NCBI GenBank assembly: GCA_023701285.1
Contig: JAMPXH010000002.1
Coordinates: 1-64,000, forward strand
From: Candidatus Didemnitutus sp.
GTDB taxonomy: Bacteria > Verrucomicrobiota > Verrucomicrobiia > Opitutales > Opitutaceae
Reading direction: 5' to 3'
DNA: 64,000 nt
The notes under the pieces were generated by a model that did not search any database, was not told where the DNA came from, and saw only the letters and a program-made list of their open reading frames with translations. Below, piece after piece: positions 1-7,411 of the stretch. The translations under genes and the position numbers were made by a program. Positions within the stretch are counted from its first letter, which is position 1; each line of letters begins with the position of its first letter.

Positions 1-283
1 CGCCGGCGTCGAGCAACGCCGTGACCTGCGCCAGCGCGACGCGCGCCCGCGCGTCCGCCGGCAAGCCCTCGTCCGCGCGCAACGCACCGTAGATCGCCGC
101 GGCGACCGACGGGAAACCCGCCTGCAACGCGCGCTCGGCCTGCGCCTCCGCCACGAAGCCGCCCGCCGGAGTCGTCGCCGCACTGGCACGCTCGGGCGCG
201 AGCGGGCTCGGGCTCGCCGTCTGCGCGAGCCCGACGCAAGACCAACACAGCAGCAGCGTGAGCCAGCGCACAGGGAGTCTCAT
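1..283 (-). CDS. Partial exported protein, N-terminus only (possible TPR-type)
   Basis: This gene runs off the left edge of the window and is absent from the ORF track because it has no stop. Reading the minus strand from the ATG at 283 gives a clear signal peptide (MRLPVRWLTLLLCWSCVGLAQ) followed by about 70 alanine-rich residues. The segment AEAQAERALQAGFPSVAAAI and the following ADARARVALAQV have the small-residue spacing of tetratricopeptide helices. That suggests a periplasmic or outer-membrane-associated TPR protein, but the fold is inferred from about 90 residues only. It is divergent from lemA, so 284-427 should hold both promoters. No function can be assigned. Confidence 0.65.
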   Translation of the reverse strand, partial: MRLPVRWLTLLLCWSCVGLAQTASPSPLAPERASAATTPAGGFVAEAQAERALQAGFPSVAAAIYGALRADEGLPADARARVALAQVTALLDAG

Positions 284-427
284 GGAAACGCGCGCATCGT
301 GCGCACGCCCTCCGCCAGTGGCAAGCTCGTCATCCAAACCCGGCCCTTCCGTGTAACTGAAAACTGCTCGCGCCACCCGCCCGCTTCCGGCAATTCTCCC
401 TGCGTTCGTCCTCAACCCGCCAACGCC

Positions 428-1021
428 ATGATCATCGCCCTGCTCGTCCTCGCCGGTCTCGCCGCCATCCTCTTCTTCTGGATCGCCGGCTCCTACAACG
501 CCCTCGTCACTCTGCGCAACCGCTTCAAGAACGCCTTCGCCCAGATCGACGTCCAGCTCAAGCGCCGCTACGACCTCATTCCCAATCTCGTCGAGACCGC
601 CAAGGGCTACATGAAGCACGAACGCGAGACGCTCGAGGCCGTCATCAAGGCGCGCAACATCGCCTACACCGCCGCCCAGGGCGCCGCCGCGAACCCCGCC
701 GACGCCGGCGCGATGAAAAACCTCCTCGGCGCCGAAGCCGGCCTCGGCGGCGCGCTCTCCCGCCTCATGGTCGTCATGGAGCAATACCCCGACCTGAAGG
801 CCAATCAGAACATGATGCAGCTCACGGAGGAGCTCACCTCGACGGAGAACAAGATCTCCTTCGCGCGCCAGGCCTACAACGACGCCGTCACCGTCTATAA
901 CACCAAGCGCGAGGTCTTCCCCACGAACCTCATCGCCGGCATCTTCAACTTCGCCGAGGCCCAGCTCTTCCAAGTCGACAACGCCGCCGAGCGCGCCGCC
1001 CCGCAGGTGAAGTTCAGCTGA
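428..1021 (+). CDS. lemA: LemA family protein
   Basis: The 197-residue product begins with one N-terminal membrane helix (IIALLVLAGLAAILFFWIAG). It continues with the family hallmark YNALVTLRNRFKNAFAQIDVQLKRRYDLIPNLVET and long alpha-helical segments ending in FNFAEAQLFQ. The track ORF starts upstream at 299, but the ATG at 428 places the membrane helix directly at the N-terminus, as is usual for LemA, so I chose it. The family is a helical membrane protein of unclear biochemistry, commonly encoded beside M48/HtpX-type proteases. Here an M48 gene follows after one intervening small gene, which supports the same association. Confidence 0.93.
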   Translation: MIIALLVLAGLAAILFFWIAGSYNALVTLRNRFKNAFAQIDVQLKRRYDLIPNLVETAKGYMKHERETLEAVIKARNIAYTAAQGAAANPADAGAMKNLLGAEAGLGGALSRLMVVMEQYPDLKANQNMMQLTEELTSTENKISFARQAYNDAVTVYNTKREVFPTNLIAGIFNFAEAQLFQVDNAAERAAPQVKFS

Positions 1022-1042
1022 GGCTCTGCACAGTCCCTGGAT

Positions 1043-1492
1043 GTGACTGGGTTTATCTTCATCGCTGCGAGCATCTGTCTGCTCAGTCTCACTGTGTCCT
1101 TATGGTCCCTCAGGTGGCCAATCACCAAGGGAAGAGTGAATATCTCGATCTTCGATCAGGAATGGGAAGCCGTCGCCAGTAAGACTGACGTAAGGGTCGA
1201 AAAGCAGGAAAAATTCTATCTCTCCTACTCCTACAACGTTGCCGGTATTGACTACGCCAGCGGTCGTCTCGCTCCGCTCGTGGAATTCGATTGGCACATC
1301 GGTAATGTGGATAGCGGTGCTCGCAACAAGAGCCGCTGGTATCGCGAAGGCGCGATTGTCGATGTCTACTATTGTCCCATGTGGCCCGCTTGGTCGTGCC
1401 TCGAACCAGGCGGTTTCATGATGACCGCCCTGTTGATTCTGGCATCAGTGCTCAGTGGAGTTGTCCTCCATTCCTCAGGGTTAACCCACTAG
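1043..1492 (+). CDS. DUF3592-like small membrane protein
   Basis: The 149-residue product has a membrane helix at each end (about 3-22 and 125-143) and a soluble middle of about 100 residues. The middle carries features typical of DUF3592: a WPITKGRV-like start, a YSYNVAGIDYASGRL strand pair and a closing GAIVDVYYCP segment. Function is unknown for the family. Translation begins at GTG 1043, 21 bp after lemA; no strong ribosome binding site is seen. Two 60-base lines counted by hand inside the gene are about 45 and 52 percent GC, whereas two lines in lemA are 60 and 77 percent. The gene may therefore have been inserted between lemA and the protease gene. Confidence 0.7.
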   Translation: MTGFIFIAASICLLSLTVSLWSLRWPITKGRVNISIFDQEWEAVASKTDVRVEKQEKFYLSYSYNVAGIDYASGRLAPLVEFDWHIGNVDSGARNKSRWYREGAIVDVYYCPMWPAWSCLEPGGFMMTALLILASVLSGVVLHSSGLTH

Positions 1493-1503
1493 GCATCGAA
1501 CTC

Positions 1504-3468
1504 ATGGACTTCTTCGAGGCCCAGGAACGCGCGCGAAAGCGCACCACGAAACTCGTGGTGCTTTTTTCGTTGGCGGTGCTCGCCACTATTTTCGCGAGTT
1601 ATGTAGCGGCGCTGTCTGTCGGCGGTCTCTTGAGCGCTCGCAGTGCTTACATTCCGTGGTTCTACTGGGACCCGCAGCTAGCCGGCTACATCAGCGTCGG
1701 CGTGATCGGCATCGTCGCCATCGCCTCGCTCTATAAGTGGTCGCAGATGCGCCACGGCGGCAGCGCCGTCGCCGTGATGGTCGGCGGGCGCCGCGTCGCG
1801 ACCAACACCACCGACCTGCGCGAGCGCCGCCTGCTCAACATCGTCGAGGAGATGGCCATCGCCTCCGGCGTGCCCGTGCCCGCCGTCTATGTGCTCGACG
1901 AGGAGCCCGGCCTCAACGCCTTCGCCGCCGGCCTCACCACCTCCGACGCCGTCGTGGCGGTGACGCGCGGCACGCTGGAAAAACTGAACCGCGACGAGCT
2001 CCAAGGCGTCGTCGCCCACGAATTCAGCCACATCCTCAACGGCGACATGCGGCTGAACGTGAAGCTCACCGCCATCGTCTTCGGCATCCTCGTCATCGGG
2101 TTGATCGGCCGCGGCATCCTCCGCTCGCTCGGCCGCGGCCGCATCCGCTCCGGCGGCGGCAAGAACAAGGGTGGCGGCATCGCCCTCATCCTCGTGATCG
2201 GGCTGGCGATGATGATCATCGGTTACTTCGGCTATTTCTTCGGCCGCCTCATCCAGGCCGCCGTGTCGCGCCAGCGCGAGTTCCTCGCCGATGCCTCCGC
2301 CGTGCAATTCACGCGCAACCCGACCGGCATCGCCGGCGCGCTGAAGAAGATCGGCGGCTACGCCCTCGGCTCGCGCCTGCTCGACAACCGCAGCGCGGAG
2401 ATCGGCCACTTCTTCTTCGCCCAGAGCTTCCGCTCCAGCCTCGGCGGGCTCTGGGCCACGCACCCGCCCCTGCCCGAGCGCATCCGCGCCATCGAGCCGC
2501 GCTGGGACGGCGAACTGTTCGAACCGCCCGAACTCGTCGCCGTCGAACGCGAATCCTTTTCCTCCGCCGGGCTCGCCGGCTCAGGTGGCAGCGGTCGGCG
2601 CGGCCGCCCTGCCTCCGCGTCGGCCCGCACTCCGGTTGCGTTCGATCCCATCGCCATCGTCGCCGGCATCGGCGCGCTCACCGAAACGCACTTCACCCAG
2701 GCGCAGGCCAAGCTCGCCGCGCTTCCGCCCGGCCTGCGCGACGCCGCGCACGACACCGCCGCGGCCCCGGCGCTGGTCTTCGCCCTGCTCGTGGGCGGAG
2801 CGACCGCGGATTTGCGCGAGCGGCAACTCGCCACGATCAAGCAACACTCCGGCGAAGCAGCCGCGAGCGCCACGTCGCACCTGCTCGGCGACATCGCGCA
2901 ACTGCCGGCGGACGCCCGCCTGCCCTTGTTGCAAATCTGCCTGCCGACCCTGCGCGCACTCGACCGCGCCGCCCTCGACCGTTTCGTCGGCACGCTCGAC
3001 GAGCTCGTGCATGCCGATGCCAGCGTCTCCGTCTTCGAATTCGCGCTGCAAAAGATGCTCGTGCATCAGCTCGACCTGCTGCGCCGCCCGCGGCAGGCTG
3101 TGGAGTTCCACAGCTTCCGCGCCGTCGTCCCCGACGTGAACGCCGTCCTTTCGACCCTTGCCCGCCTCAACGCCGGCGACGAACCGACCGCGCAAGCGGC
3201 CTTCGCGGCGGGCGCCGCACAGATTCCGCTCATCGCCGAGCAACTCCGCCTCGCGACCGCGGCCGGCACCACGCTGGAGCGGCTCGATACCGCGCTAGAC
3301 CGGCTCGCCCTCAGCTCGCTGCCGATCAAGCAACGCGTGCTCGTCGCCGCAGCGCAGGTCGTCGGGGCCGACCGCACGGTCAGCGTGGAGGAAGGCGAGC
3401 TCTATCGCGCCATCGCCGCCGCGCTCGATTGTCCCGTGCCCGGCCTCGCGGTTGCGCCCGCAGCCTGA
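1504..3468 (+). CDS. M48 family zinc metalloprotease with long C-terminal extension
   Basis: The product is 654 residues from ATG 1504; the longer track start at 1372 would run through the DUF3592 gene. Two membrane helices lie near residues 15-75. The M48 domain follows, with zinc motif HEFSH at about residue 172, the third ligand region QREFLADA near 258, and two hydrophobic segments between them, as in HtpX-like membrane proteases. Residues of roughly 380-654 form an extension not found in HtpX. Its end (VSVEEGELYRAIAAALDCPVP) resembles a TerB-like helical domain, which is a guess. Family members turn over membrane proteins at the inner membrane. LemA upstream is the usual partner. The first 180 bp are noticeably AT-richer than the rest. 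Confidence 0.88.
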   Translation: MDFFEAQERARKRTTKLVVLFSLAVLATIFASYVAALSVGGLLSARSAYIPWFYWDPQLAGYISVGVIGIVAIASLYKWSQMRHGGSAVAVMVGGRRVATNTTDLRERRLLNIVEEMAIASGVPVPAVYVLDEEPGLNAFAAGLTTSDAVVAVTRGTLEKLNRDELQGVVAHEFSHILNGDMRLNVKLTAIVFGILVIGLIGRGILRSLGRGRIRSGGGKNKGGGIALILVIGLAMMIIGYFGYFFGRLIQAAVSRQREFLADASAVQFTRNPTGIAGALKKIGGYALGSRLLDNRSAEIGHFFFAQSFRSSLGGLWATHPPLPERIRAIEPRWDGELFEPPELVAVERESFSSAGLAGSGGSGRRGRPASASARTPVAFDPIAIVAGIGALTETHFTQAQAKLAALPPGLRDAAHDTAAAPALVFALLVGGATADLRERQLATIKQHSGEAAASATSHLLGDIAQLPADARLPLLQICLPTLRALDRAALDRFVGTLDELVHADASVSVFEFALQKMLVHQLDLLRRPRQAVEFHSFRAVVPDVNAVLSTLARLNAGDEPTAQAAFAAGAAQIPLIAEQLRLATAAGTTLERLDTALDRLALSSLPIKQRVLVAAAQVVGADRTVSVEEGELYRAIAAALDCPVPGLAVAPAA

Positions 3469-3504
3469 GCGTCGGCATCACCTTCGCGCCGCCCGGATCT
3501 GCGC

Positions 3505-3804
3505 TCAGTGCCGGATCTGGTTGATGGCGATGGCGAGCAGGATGGAGCCGAAGAGCAGGCTGCGCGCGAGGATGCGGCGCTTGCCCTCGTCGGGCAGCCA
3601 GCGCTCCTCGCGCTTGGCGAGCCAGCCGAAGAGCACCGCCGGGATGATGAGCACGTAGAGCCAGTGCACGCCCAGCGAGTGGAGCAGCCGGCCGAGCCCG
3701 CCCGCGATGGAGGCGCCCAGCACGACGGAGGCGAACAGGGCGGAAAACGTCACGCTGTGTCCGCGCAATCCCCGCCAAAACCACGTGACGACGCCGATGT
3801 TCAT
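3505..3804 (-). CDS. Small hypothetical membrane protein
   Basis: The 99-residue product from ATG 3804 has three likely membrane segments: SVTFSALFASVVLGASIAGG, HWLYVLIIPAVLFGWLA and a C-terminal SLLFGSILLAIAIN. A charged loop (KREERWLPDEGKRR) lies between the second and third. I do not recognise a family. The track ORF extends to 4365, but that extension runs antisense through the SufE gene. It is convergent with the M48 gene (36 bp apart) and divergent from the SufE gene (66 bp apart), so it is probably its own transcription unit. Confidence 0.65.
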   Translation of the reverse strand: MNIGVVTWFWRGLRGHSVTFSALFASVVLGASIAGGLGRLLHSLGVHWLYVLIIPAVLFGWLAKREERWLPDEGKRRILARSLLFGSILLAIAINQIRH

Positions 3805-3870
3805 GTCTCCCGCAGTCAACGCTCCCGGCCGCTGCTTGCAAGCCGGCGCACGGCGGCCCACGCTGCCCGC

Positions 3871-4293
3871 GTGACCGTCGCCGAACGCCAGCAACAGATG
3901 CTCGCCGATCTCCTCCTCATCGAGGACGCGCAGGAACGCCTCGCCGCCATCGTCGACCGCGCCCGGCCGCGGCTCGCGCCGTCGCGCTCCGAGCACATCG
4001 ACGCGCACCGCGTGCGCGGCTGCGTCTCCCTTGTCTGGCTCGTGGGCGAGTGGCGCGACGGCCGCTGCCATTTCCGCAGCGACGCGGAATCGCCCCTCGT
4101 GCGCGGACTCGTGGCGCTGTTGTGCGACCTTTACAGCGATGCGGAGCCGCAGGACATCCTCGCGCAGGAACCGGCGCTCCTCGAGCAACTCGGCCTGACG
4201 CGCACGCTGTCGCCCACGCGCCTGAACGGCCTGCGCAGCGTGCGGGCGCGCATCCGGGAATTCGCCGCGCAGCAACTCCCCGCGGGCGGCTGA
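3871..4293 (+). CDS. sufE: SufE-like cysteine desulfuration protein
   Basis: The 140-residue product matches the SufE/CsdE family in length and in its key motif VRGCVSLVWL, where the cysteine is the persulfide acceptor. The terminal RLNGLRSVRARIRE also fits the family. SufE takes sulfur from a SufS-type cysteine desulfurase and passes it to the Fe-S scaffold in the cytoplasm. No other suf gene is in the window, so its partner desulfurase must lie elsewhere. The GTG at 3871 gives the family length; the track start at 3508 overlaps the opposite-strand gene. The last base of its stop codon is also the first base of the 101-bp repeat described below. Confidence 0.88.
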   Translation: MTVAERQQQMLADLLLIEDAQERLAAIVDRARPRLAPSRSEHIDAHRVRGCVSLVWLVGEWRDGRCHFRSDAESPLVRGLVALLCDLYSDAEPQDILAQEPALLEQLGLTRTLSPTRLNGLRSVRARIREFAAQQLPAGG

Positions 4294-4393
4294 GCCGGGA
4301 TCATGCAGGAGGTGGGCGTCGGTGTCCCTACCGACGCCTGTCGCCGCTGGGACAGCGGCGACCACCCCATTGTCAGGAGCTCATCAGTCGGGA
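4293..4393 (+). repeat. 101-bp REP-like repeat, copy A (two hairpins)
   Basis: This 101-bp segment is identical, in inverted orientation, to 43494-43594. It contains two perfect hairpins: ggcgtcggt/accgacgcc with a 6-nt loop, and gtcgccgct/agcggcgac with a 5-nt loop. Two adjacent GC-rich hairpins resemble a REP/BIME unit or a very small non-autonomous element. No transposase gene and no target-site duplication were seen. It starts at the last base of the sufE stop codon and may also act as a transcript 3' end structure. Confidence 0.85.
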
Positions 4394-4430
4394 ATCGCGT
4401 CCAACTGCATGAGTCCGGCTGAGCGGTCGC

Positions 4431-4877
4431 TCAAACGTCCGAGAGCCGCTCCGGTTCGTCGGCGCCGGGCTCCCAGAGGGAAGGGATCACCGGCTGCTTC
4501 GCCTCGAGGAAGCGGCGCCCGTGCGTGTATTCCCACAGCCAGCAAGATTCGTCGTGGCTGTCGTGCACGAGCAGGAAGGGCGGCGACACGATCTCGTGGC
4601 TGCTCCGGATGCTGTAGCGGTGCTCCGTGAGGTCCTCGATCGTGTCCGCGATATGCCGCAGCAAGGTGGAAGGCTGCAGCGTCACGGTCCAGTGCCCGGC
4701 CAACACCACCGGGTTGCGCACCGCGAGGTAATAACCGATGAAGCGCGCCGGCTCGTAATGACCGTGGATGCCCAGCAACCGCGCGTGCTCCTCCACCGCG
4801 TGCGTGAAACGCAGCCGCCGCGCGAGGTCGCGCGGGAGCTTCAGTTCAGGCAGATCGATCAGCACATTGTCCGTCAT
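4431..4877 (-). CDS. Conserved-looking hypothetical protein
   Basis: The 148-residue soluble product begins MTDNVLIDLPELKLPRDLAR and has an even composition with coding-like codon use. There is no signal peptide or membrane segment. It contains several histidines (HGHYEPARFIGYYLAVRNP, HDSHDESCWLWEYTHGRR) but no zinc or catalytic motif that I recognise. The gene stands alone between the repeat and the divergent TatD-like gene. No function is proposed. Confidence 0.6.
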   Translation of the reverse strand: MTDNVLIDLPELKLPRDLARRLRFTHAVEEHARLLGIHGHYEPARFIGYYLAVRNPVVLAGHWTVTLQPSTLLRHIADTIEDLTEHRYSIRSSHEIVSPPFLLVHDSHDESCWLWEYTHGRRFLEAKQPVIPSLWEPGADEPERLSDV

Positions 4878-4990
4878 GGACCGGTTTTCTTCCGTGATTA
4901 GCTTCCTTCATCGGCACGGGCCCCGCCGTCTTTAGCCCGGCACCCAATTCCGGCTGTCCTCCCGCCCGCCGCTGGGACTAGGCTGCGTCC

Positions 4991-5839
4991 GTGCCGCCGC
5001 TTTACGACGCTCACAATCATCTCCAAGACGAGTGGCTCCTGCCGCACCGGGCCGGGATCGCCGCCACGCTCGCCCACCTCGGCGTGCGCGGCGCTGTCGT
5101 CAACGGCACCTGCGAGACCGACTGGCCGACCGTCGCCGCGCTCGCCGCCGAGCATGCGTGGATCAAGCCGAGCTTCGGGCTCCATCCGTGGGACGCCGGC
5201 AACCGCACGCCGGACTGGCTTGAGCGGCTGCGCGCCCAACTCGCGGCGCACCCGCACGCCGCCGTGGGCGAGATCGGGCTCGACCGCTGGATCCTCGACA
5301 GCGCCAAGCCCGACGACCCGCGCCTCGCCGGCCTGCGCCGCGCCCCGCTGGAGGAACAGGGCGAAGTCTTCCTGAAACAGCTCGCCCTCGCCACCTCCGA
5401 AGATCGTCCGGTGACGATCCATTGCCTCCAGGCCTACGGCGCGTTGGACGGCGTGCTGCGCCACGTGAACACGCCTCCCCGCGGCTTCCTCCTGCATGCC
5501 TACGGCGGCCCGGCCGAGATGGTGGCCGGCTTCGCCGCGCGCGGCGCTTATTTTTCCTTTAACGGCGCGTTCCTTGAGGAGCGCCATCGCGCCAAACGCG
5601 AAGCCTTCCGCCTCGTGCCCGCGGACCGCTTGCTCGTCGAGACCGACGCTCCCGCCATGCCGTTGCCCGCCGCGTGGGAACGTCATGCCCTGCCGGCCGC
5701 GCCGGATGGCAGCCGCATCAATCACCCCGGCAACCTCGTGGGAGCCTACGCCGGCCTGGCCCAGATCCGCGGCGTCCCGCTGGAGGAGCTCGCCGCCCAA
5801 GTCGCCGAGAATTACGCGCGCCTCTTCGGTCCGCTGTGA
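4991..5839 (+). CDS. TatD family metal-dependent hydrolase
   Basis: The 282-residue product has the TatD metal-site pattern in order: DAHNHL at the N-terminus, VGEIGLD near residue 95, IHCLQAYG near 142, LHAYGG near 168 and ETDAP near 220. TatD enzymes are cytoplasmic TIM-barrel hydrolases, described as 3'-5' DNA/RNA exonucleases in some species. This member is a little longer than the usual 255-265 residues and has the variant HNH instead of HTH at the first metal pair, so its substrate is uncertain. It starts at GTG 4991, immediately before the conserved N-terminal strand. Confidence 0.85.
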   Translation: MPPLYDAHNHLQDEWLLPHRAGIAATLAHLGVRGAVVNGTCETDWPTVAALAAEHAWIKPSFGLHPWDAGNRTPDWLERLRAQLAAHPHAAVGEIGLDRWILDSAKPDDPRLAGLRRAPLEEQGEVFLKQLALATSEDRPVTIHCLQAYGALDGVLRHVNTPPRGFLLHAYGGPAEMVAGFAARGAYFSFNGAFLEERHRAKREAFRLVPADRLLVETDAPAMPLPAAWERHALPAAPDGSRINHPGNLVGAYAGLAQIRGVPLEELAAQVAENYARLFGPL

Positions 5840-5984
5840 ACCGGCCGAACGCCCGTCCCGCGTCGGACGGACGATAAGCCGCGCTTTTCGCGCGCAGAAA
5901 ATCCCGTGCAAGCACGCGCCCGGGATTCAATTTCCCCGGCCGGTGCGCCGATGAGGGGGCAGGAGCGCCTTGCGCGCATTTTTC

Positions 5985-6368
5985 ATGATGAAACTCCGTT
6001 GCTGTCTGCTGCCCTTGGCGGTGTGGGCCTGCCTGGCCTTCGCCGCTCCGATCCAAGCCCAATCTGTCGACAGTGTGTCCGACGCTGTCGCGAAGTTCGA
6101 CGTGCCGCCGCAGCCGTTGAAGACCAAGCCGCCGCGCTATCCGGCCGACATGCGCGCCGCCGGCGTGACCGGCGCCGTGGTCGTGCGCATCGTCATCGAT
6201 GAGTCGGGCAAGGTCATGGCGGCGGACGTCGCCAAGGCCTCGCACGACGGCTTCCGCGAAGCCGCCATCGACGCCGTGCGCGAGTGGACGTTCAAGCCCG
6301 CACAAGTCGGCGGCAAACCCGTCCGCGCCCGCGTCAACGTGCCGCTGAATTTCAGCATCGACGAGTGA
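5985..6368 (+). CDS. Exported TonB C-terminal-domain protein
   Basis: From ATG 5985 the product is 127 residues: a signal peptide (MMKLRCCLLPLAVWACLAFA, cleavage after AQA or nearby) followed by one TonB-C domain. Recognisable elements are PPRYPADMRAAGVTGAVVV, VIDESGKVMAADVAKAS and the closing AIDAVREWTFKPA. It lacks the N-terminal anchor and proline-rich linker of a true TonB, so it is not a classic energy-transducing TonB. A TTG five codons upstream sits closer to an aggagcg sequence and is an alternative start. The protein probably acts in the periplasm. Confidence 0.85.
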   Translation: MMKLRCCLLPLAVWACLAFAAPIQAQSVDSVSDAVAKFDVPPQPLKTKPPRYPADMRAAGVTGAVVVRIVIDESGKVMAADVAKASHDGFREAAIDAVREWTFKPAQVGGKPVRARVNVPLNFSIDE

Positions 6369-6372
6369 GCGC

Positions 6373-7161
6373 TCAGGTCGCGCAGAGCGCGATCCGCCGC
6401 ACCACCTCGCCCGCCGCCGCAAAGCCGAAGGCACCGGTCACGCTGACCAACGTGCCGAAACCGCTCGCGCAATCGAGTTTCAGGCTCGTCCCAGGCTCGG
6501 GCTCCGTTGCGCACGTGCCGTCGGCCCACGGGAACACCGGCTTCTCGTTCGAATACACGCACGGGATGCCGTAAACATGGCCCTCGCCGCGCGCGAAGCC
6601 GTGGTCGCGCCGCAGCTTCTTGCGCACGAGCCGCAGCAGTTCGTCGCCCTGCGCCTCGCCGAGGTCGCCGAGGCGCACGCGGGTCGCGTCGCGCTTGCCG
6701 CCCGCGCCGCCGACCGTGAGCACCGGCTGCCCGCGCTCCACGCACGCCGCGAGCAGGAGCGCCTTGTTCGCCGTGCCGTCGATCGCATCGACCCACCAAT
6801 CCGCGCGCTCCGTCAGCAGCCGCACGGCGCTCTCCGCGGTGAAGAATTCTCCCCGCGTCGCCACGCGACACTCCGGGTTGATCGCGCGCACGCGCTCGGC
6901 GAGCACCGCCACCTTCGGCCGGCCCACGGTGTCGGCCAGCGCGTGCGATTGGCGGTTCGTGTTGGTCACGCAGACATCGTCGAGATCGATCAACGTCAGC
7001 GCGCCCACGCCCGAGCGCGCCAGCGCCTCGACGATCCACGAGCCCACGCCACCGACGCCCACCACCGTAACCTGCGCCGCGTGCAGCCGCGGCAGCGCCG
7101 CCGCGCCGTATAGCCGGCCCAGCGCCCCGAACCGCGCCTGGTAGTCGTCGCTCATCGTCAT
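6373..7161 (-). CDS. tcdA: tRNA threonylcarbamoyladenosine dehydratase (TcdA/CsdL)
   Basis: The 262-residue product is a ThiF/E1-like ATP-dependent enzyme. The nucleotide site VVGVGGVGSWIVEALARSG lies near residue 32 and LIDLDDVCVTNTNRQ near 55. The substrate region GGAGGKRDATRV and a C-terminal SGFGTLVSVTGAFG are typical of TcdA, which cyclises t6A to ct6A at position 37 of ANN-decoding tRNAs. The track extension up to 7617 is antisense to the malic-enzyme gene. MTM and M starts at 7161 and 7155 are both possible. It is convergent with the TonB-C gene (4 bp apart) and divergent from the malic enzyme gene. Confidence 0.93.
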   Translation of the reverse strand: MTMSDDYQARFGALGRLYGAAALPRLHAAQVTVVGVGGVGSWIVEALARSGVGALTLIDLDDVCVTNTNRQSHALADTVGRPKVAVLAERVRAINPECRVATRGEFFTAESAVRLLTERADWWVDAIDGTANKALLLAACVERGQPVLTVGGAGGKRDATRVRLGDLGEAQGDELLRLVRKKLRRDHGFARGEGHVYGIPCVYSNEKPVFPWADGTCATEPEPGTSLKLDCASGFGTLVSVTGAFGFAAAGEVVRRIALCAT

Positions 7162-7411
7162 CGCGCGAAGCGAAGGTTGCGCGACCGCGACCGCAAGCGC
7201 GAATCCCCACCGCGCGTGCAAGGCCTGCGCGCCGGTCCGCACACCGGCCACCGTAGGATTACGCCGTGAGTTCGTCGCATCGTTGCGCTCCCGCATGCTA
7301 TTAGCGCGGTGCCTGCCATGCAGAGACAGCGGTGATGATGCGCGTCCGGCCCGGCATTGCCCTTCTCCGACCGCGGGTGGCGGGAGTATGCTGCCGCAGA
7401 TCCCCAGTCCC

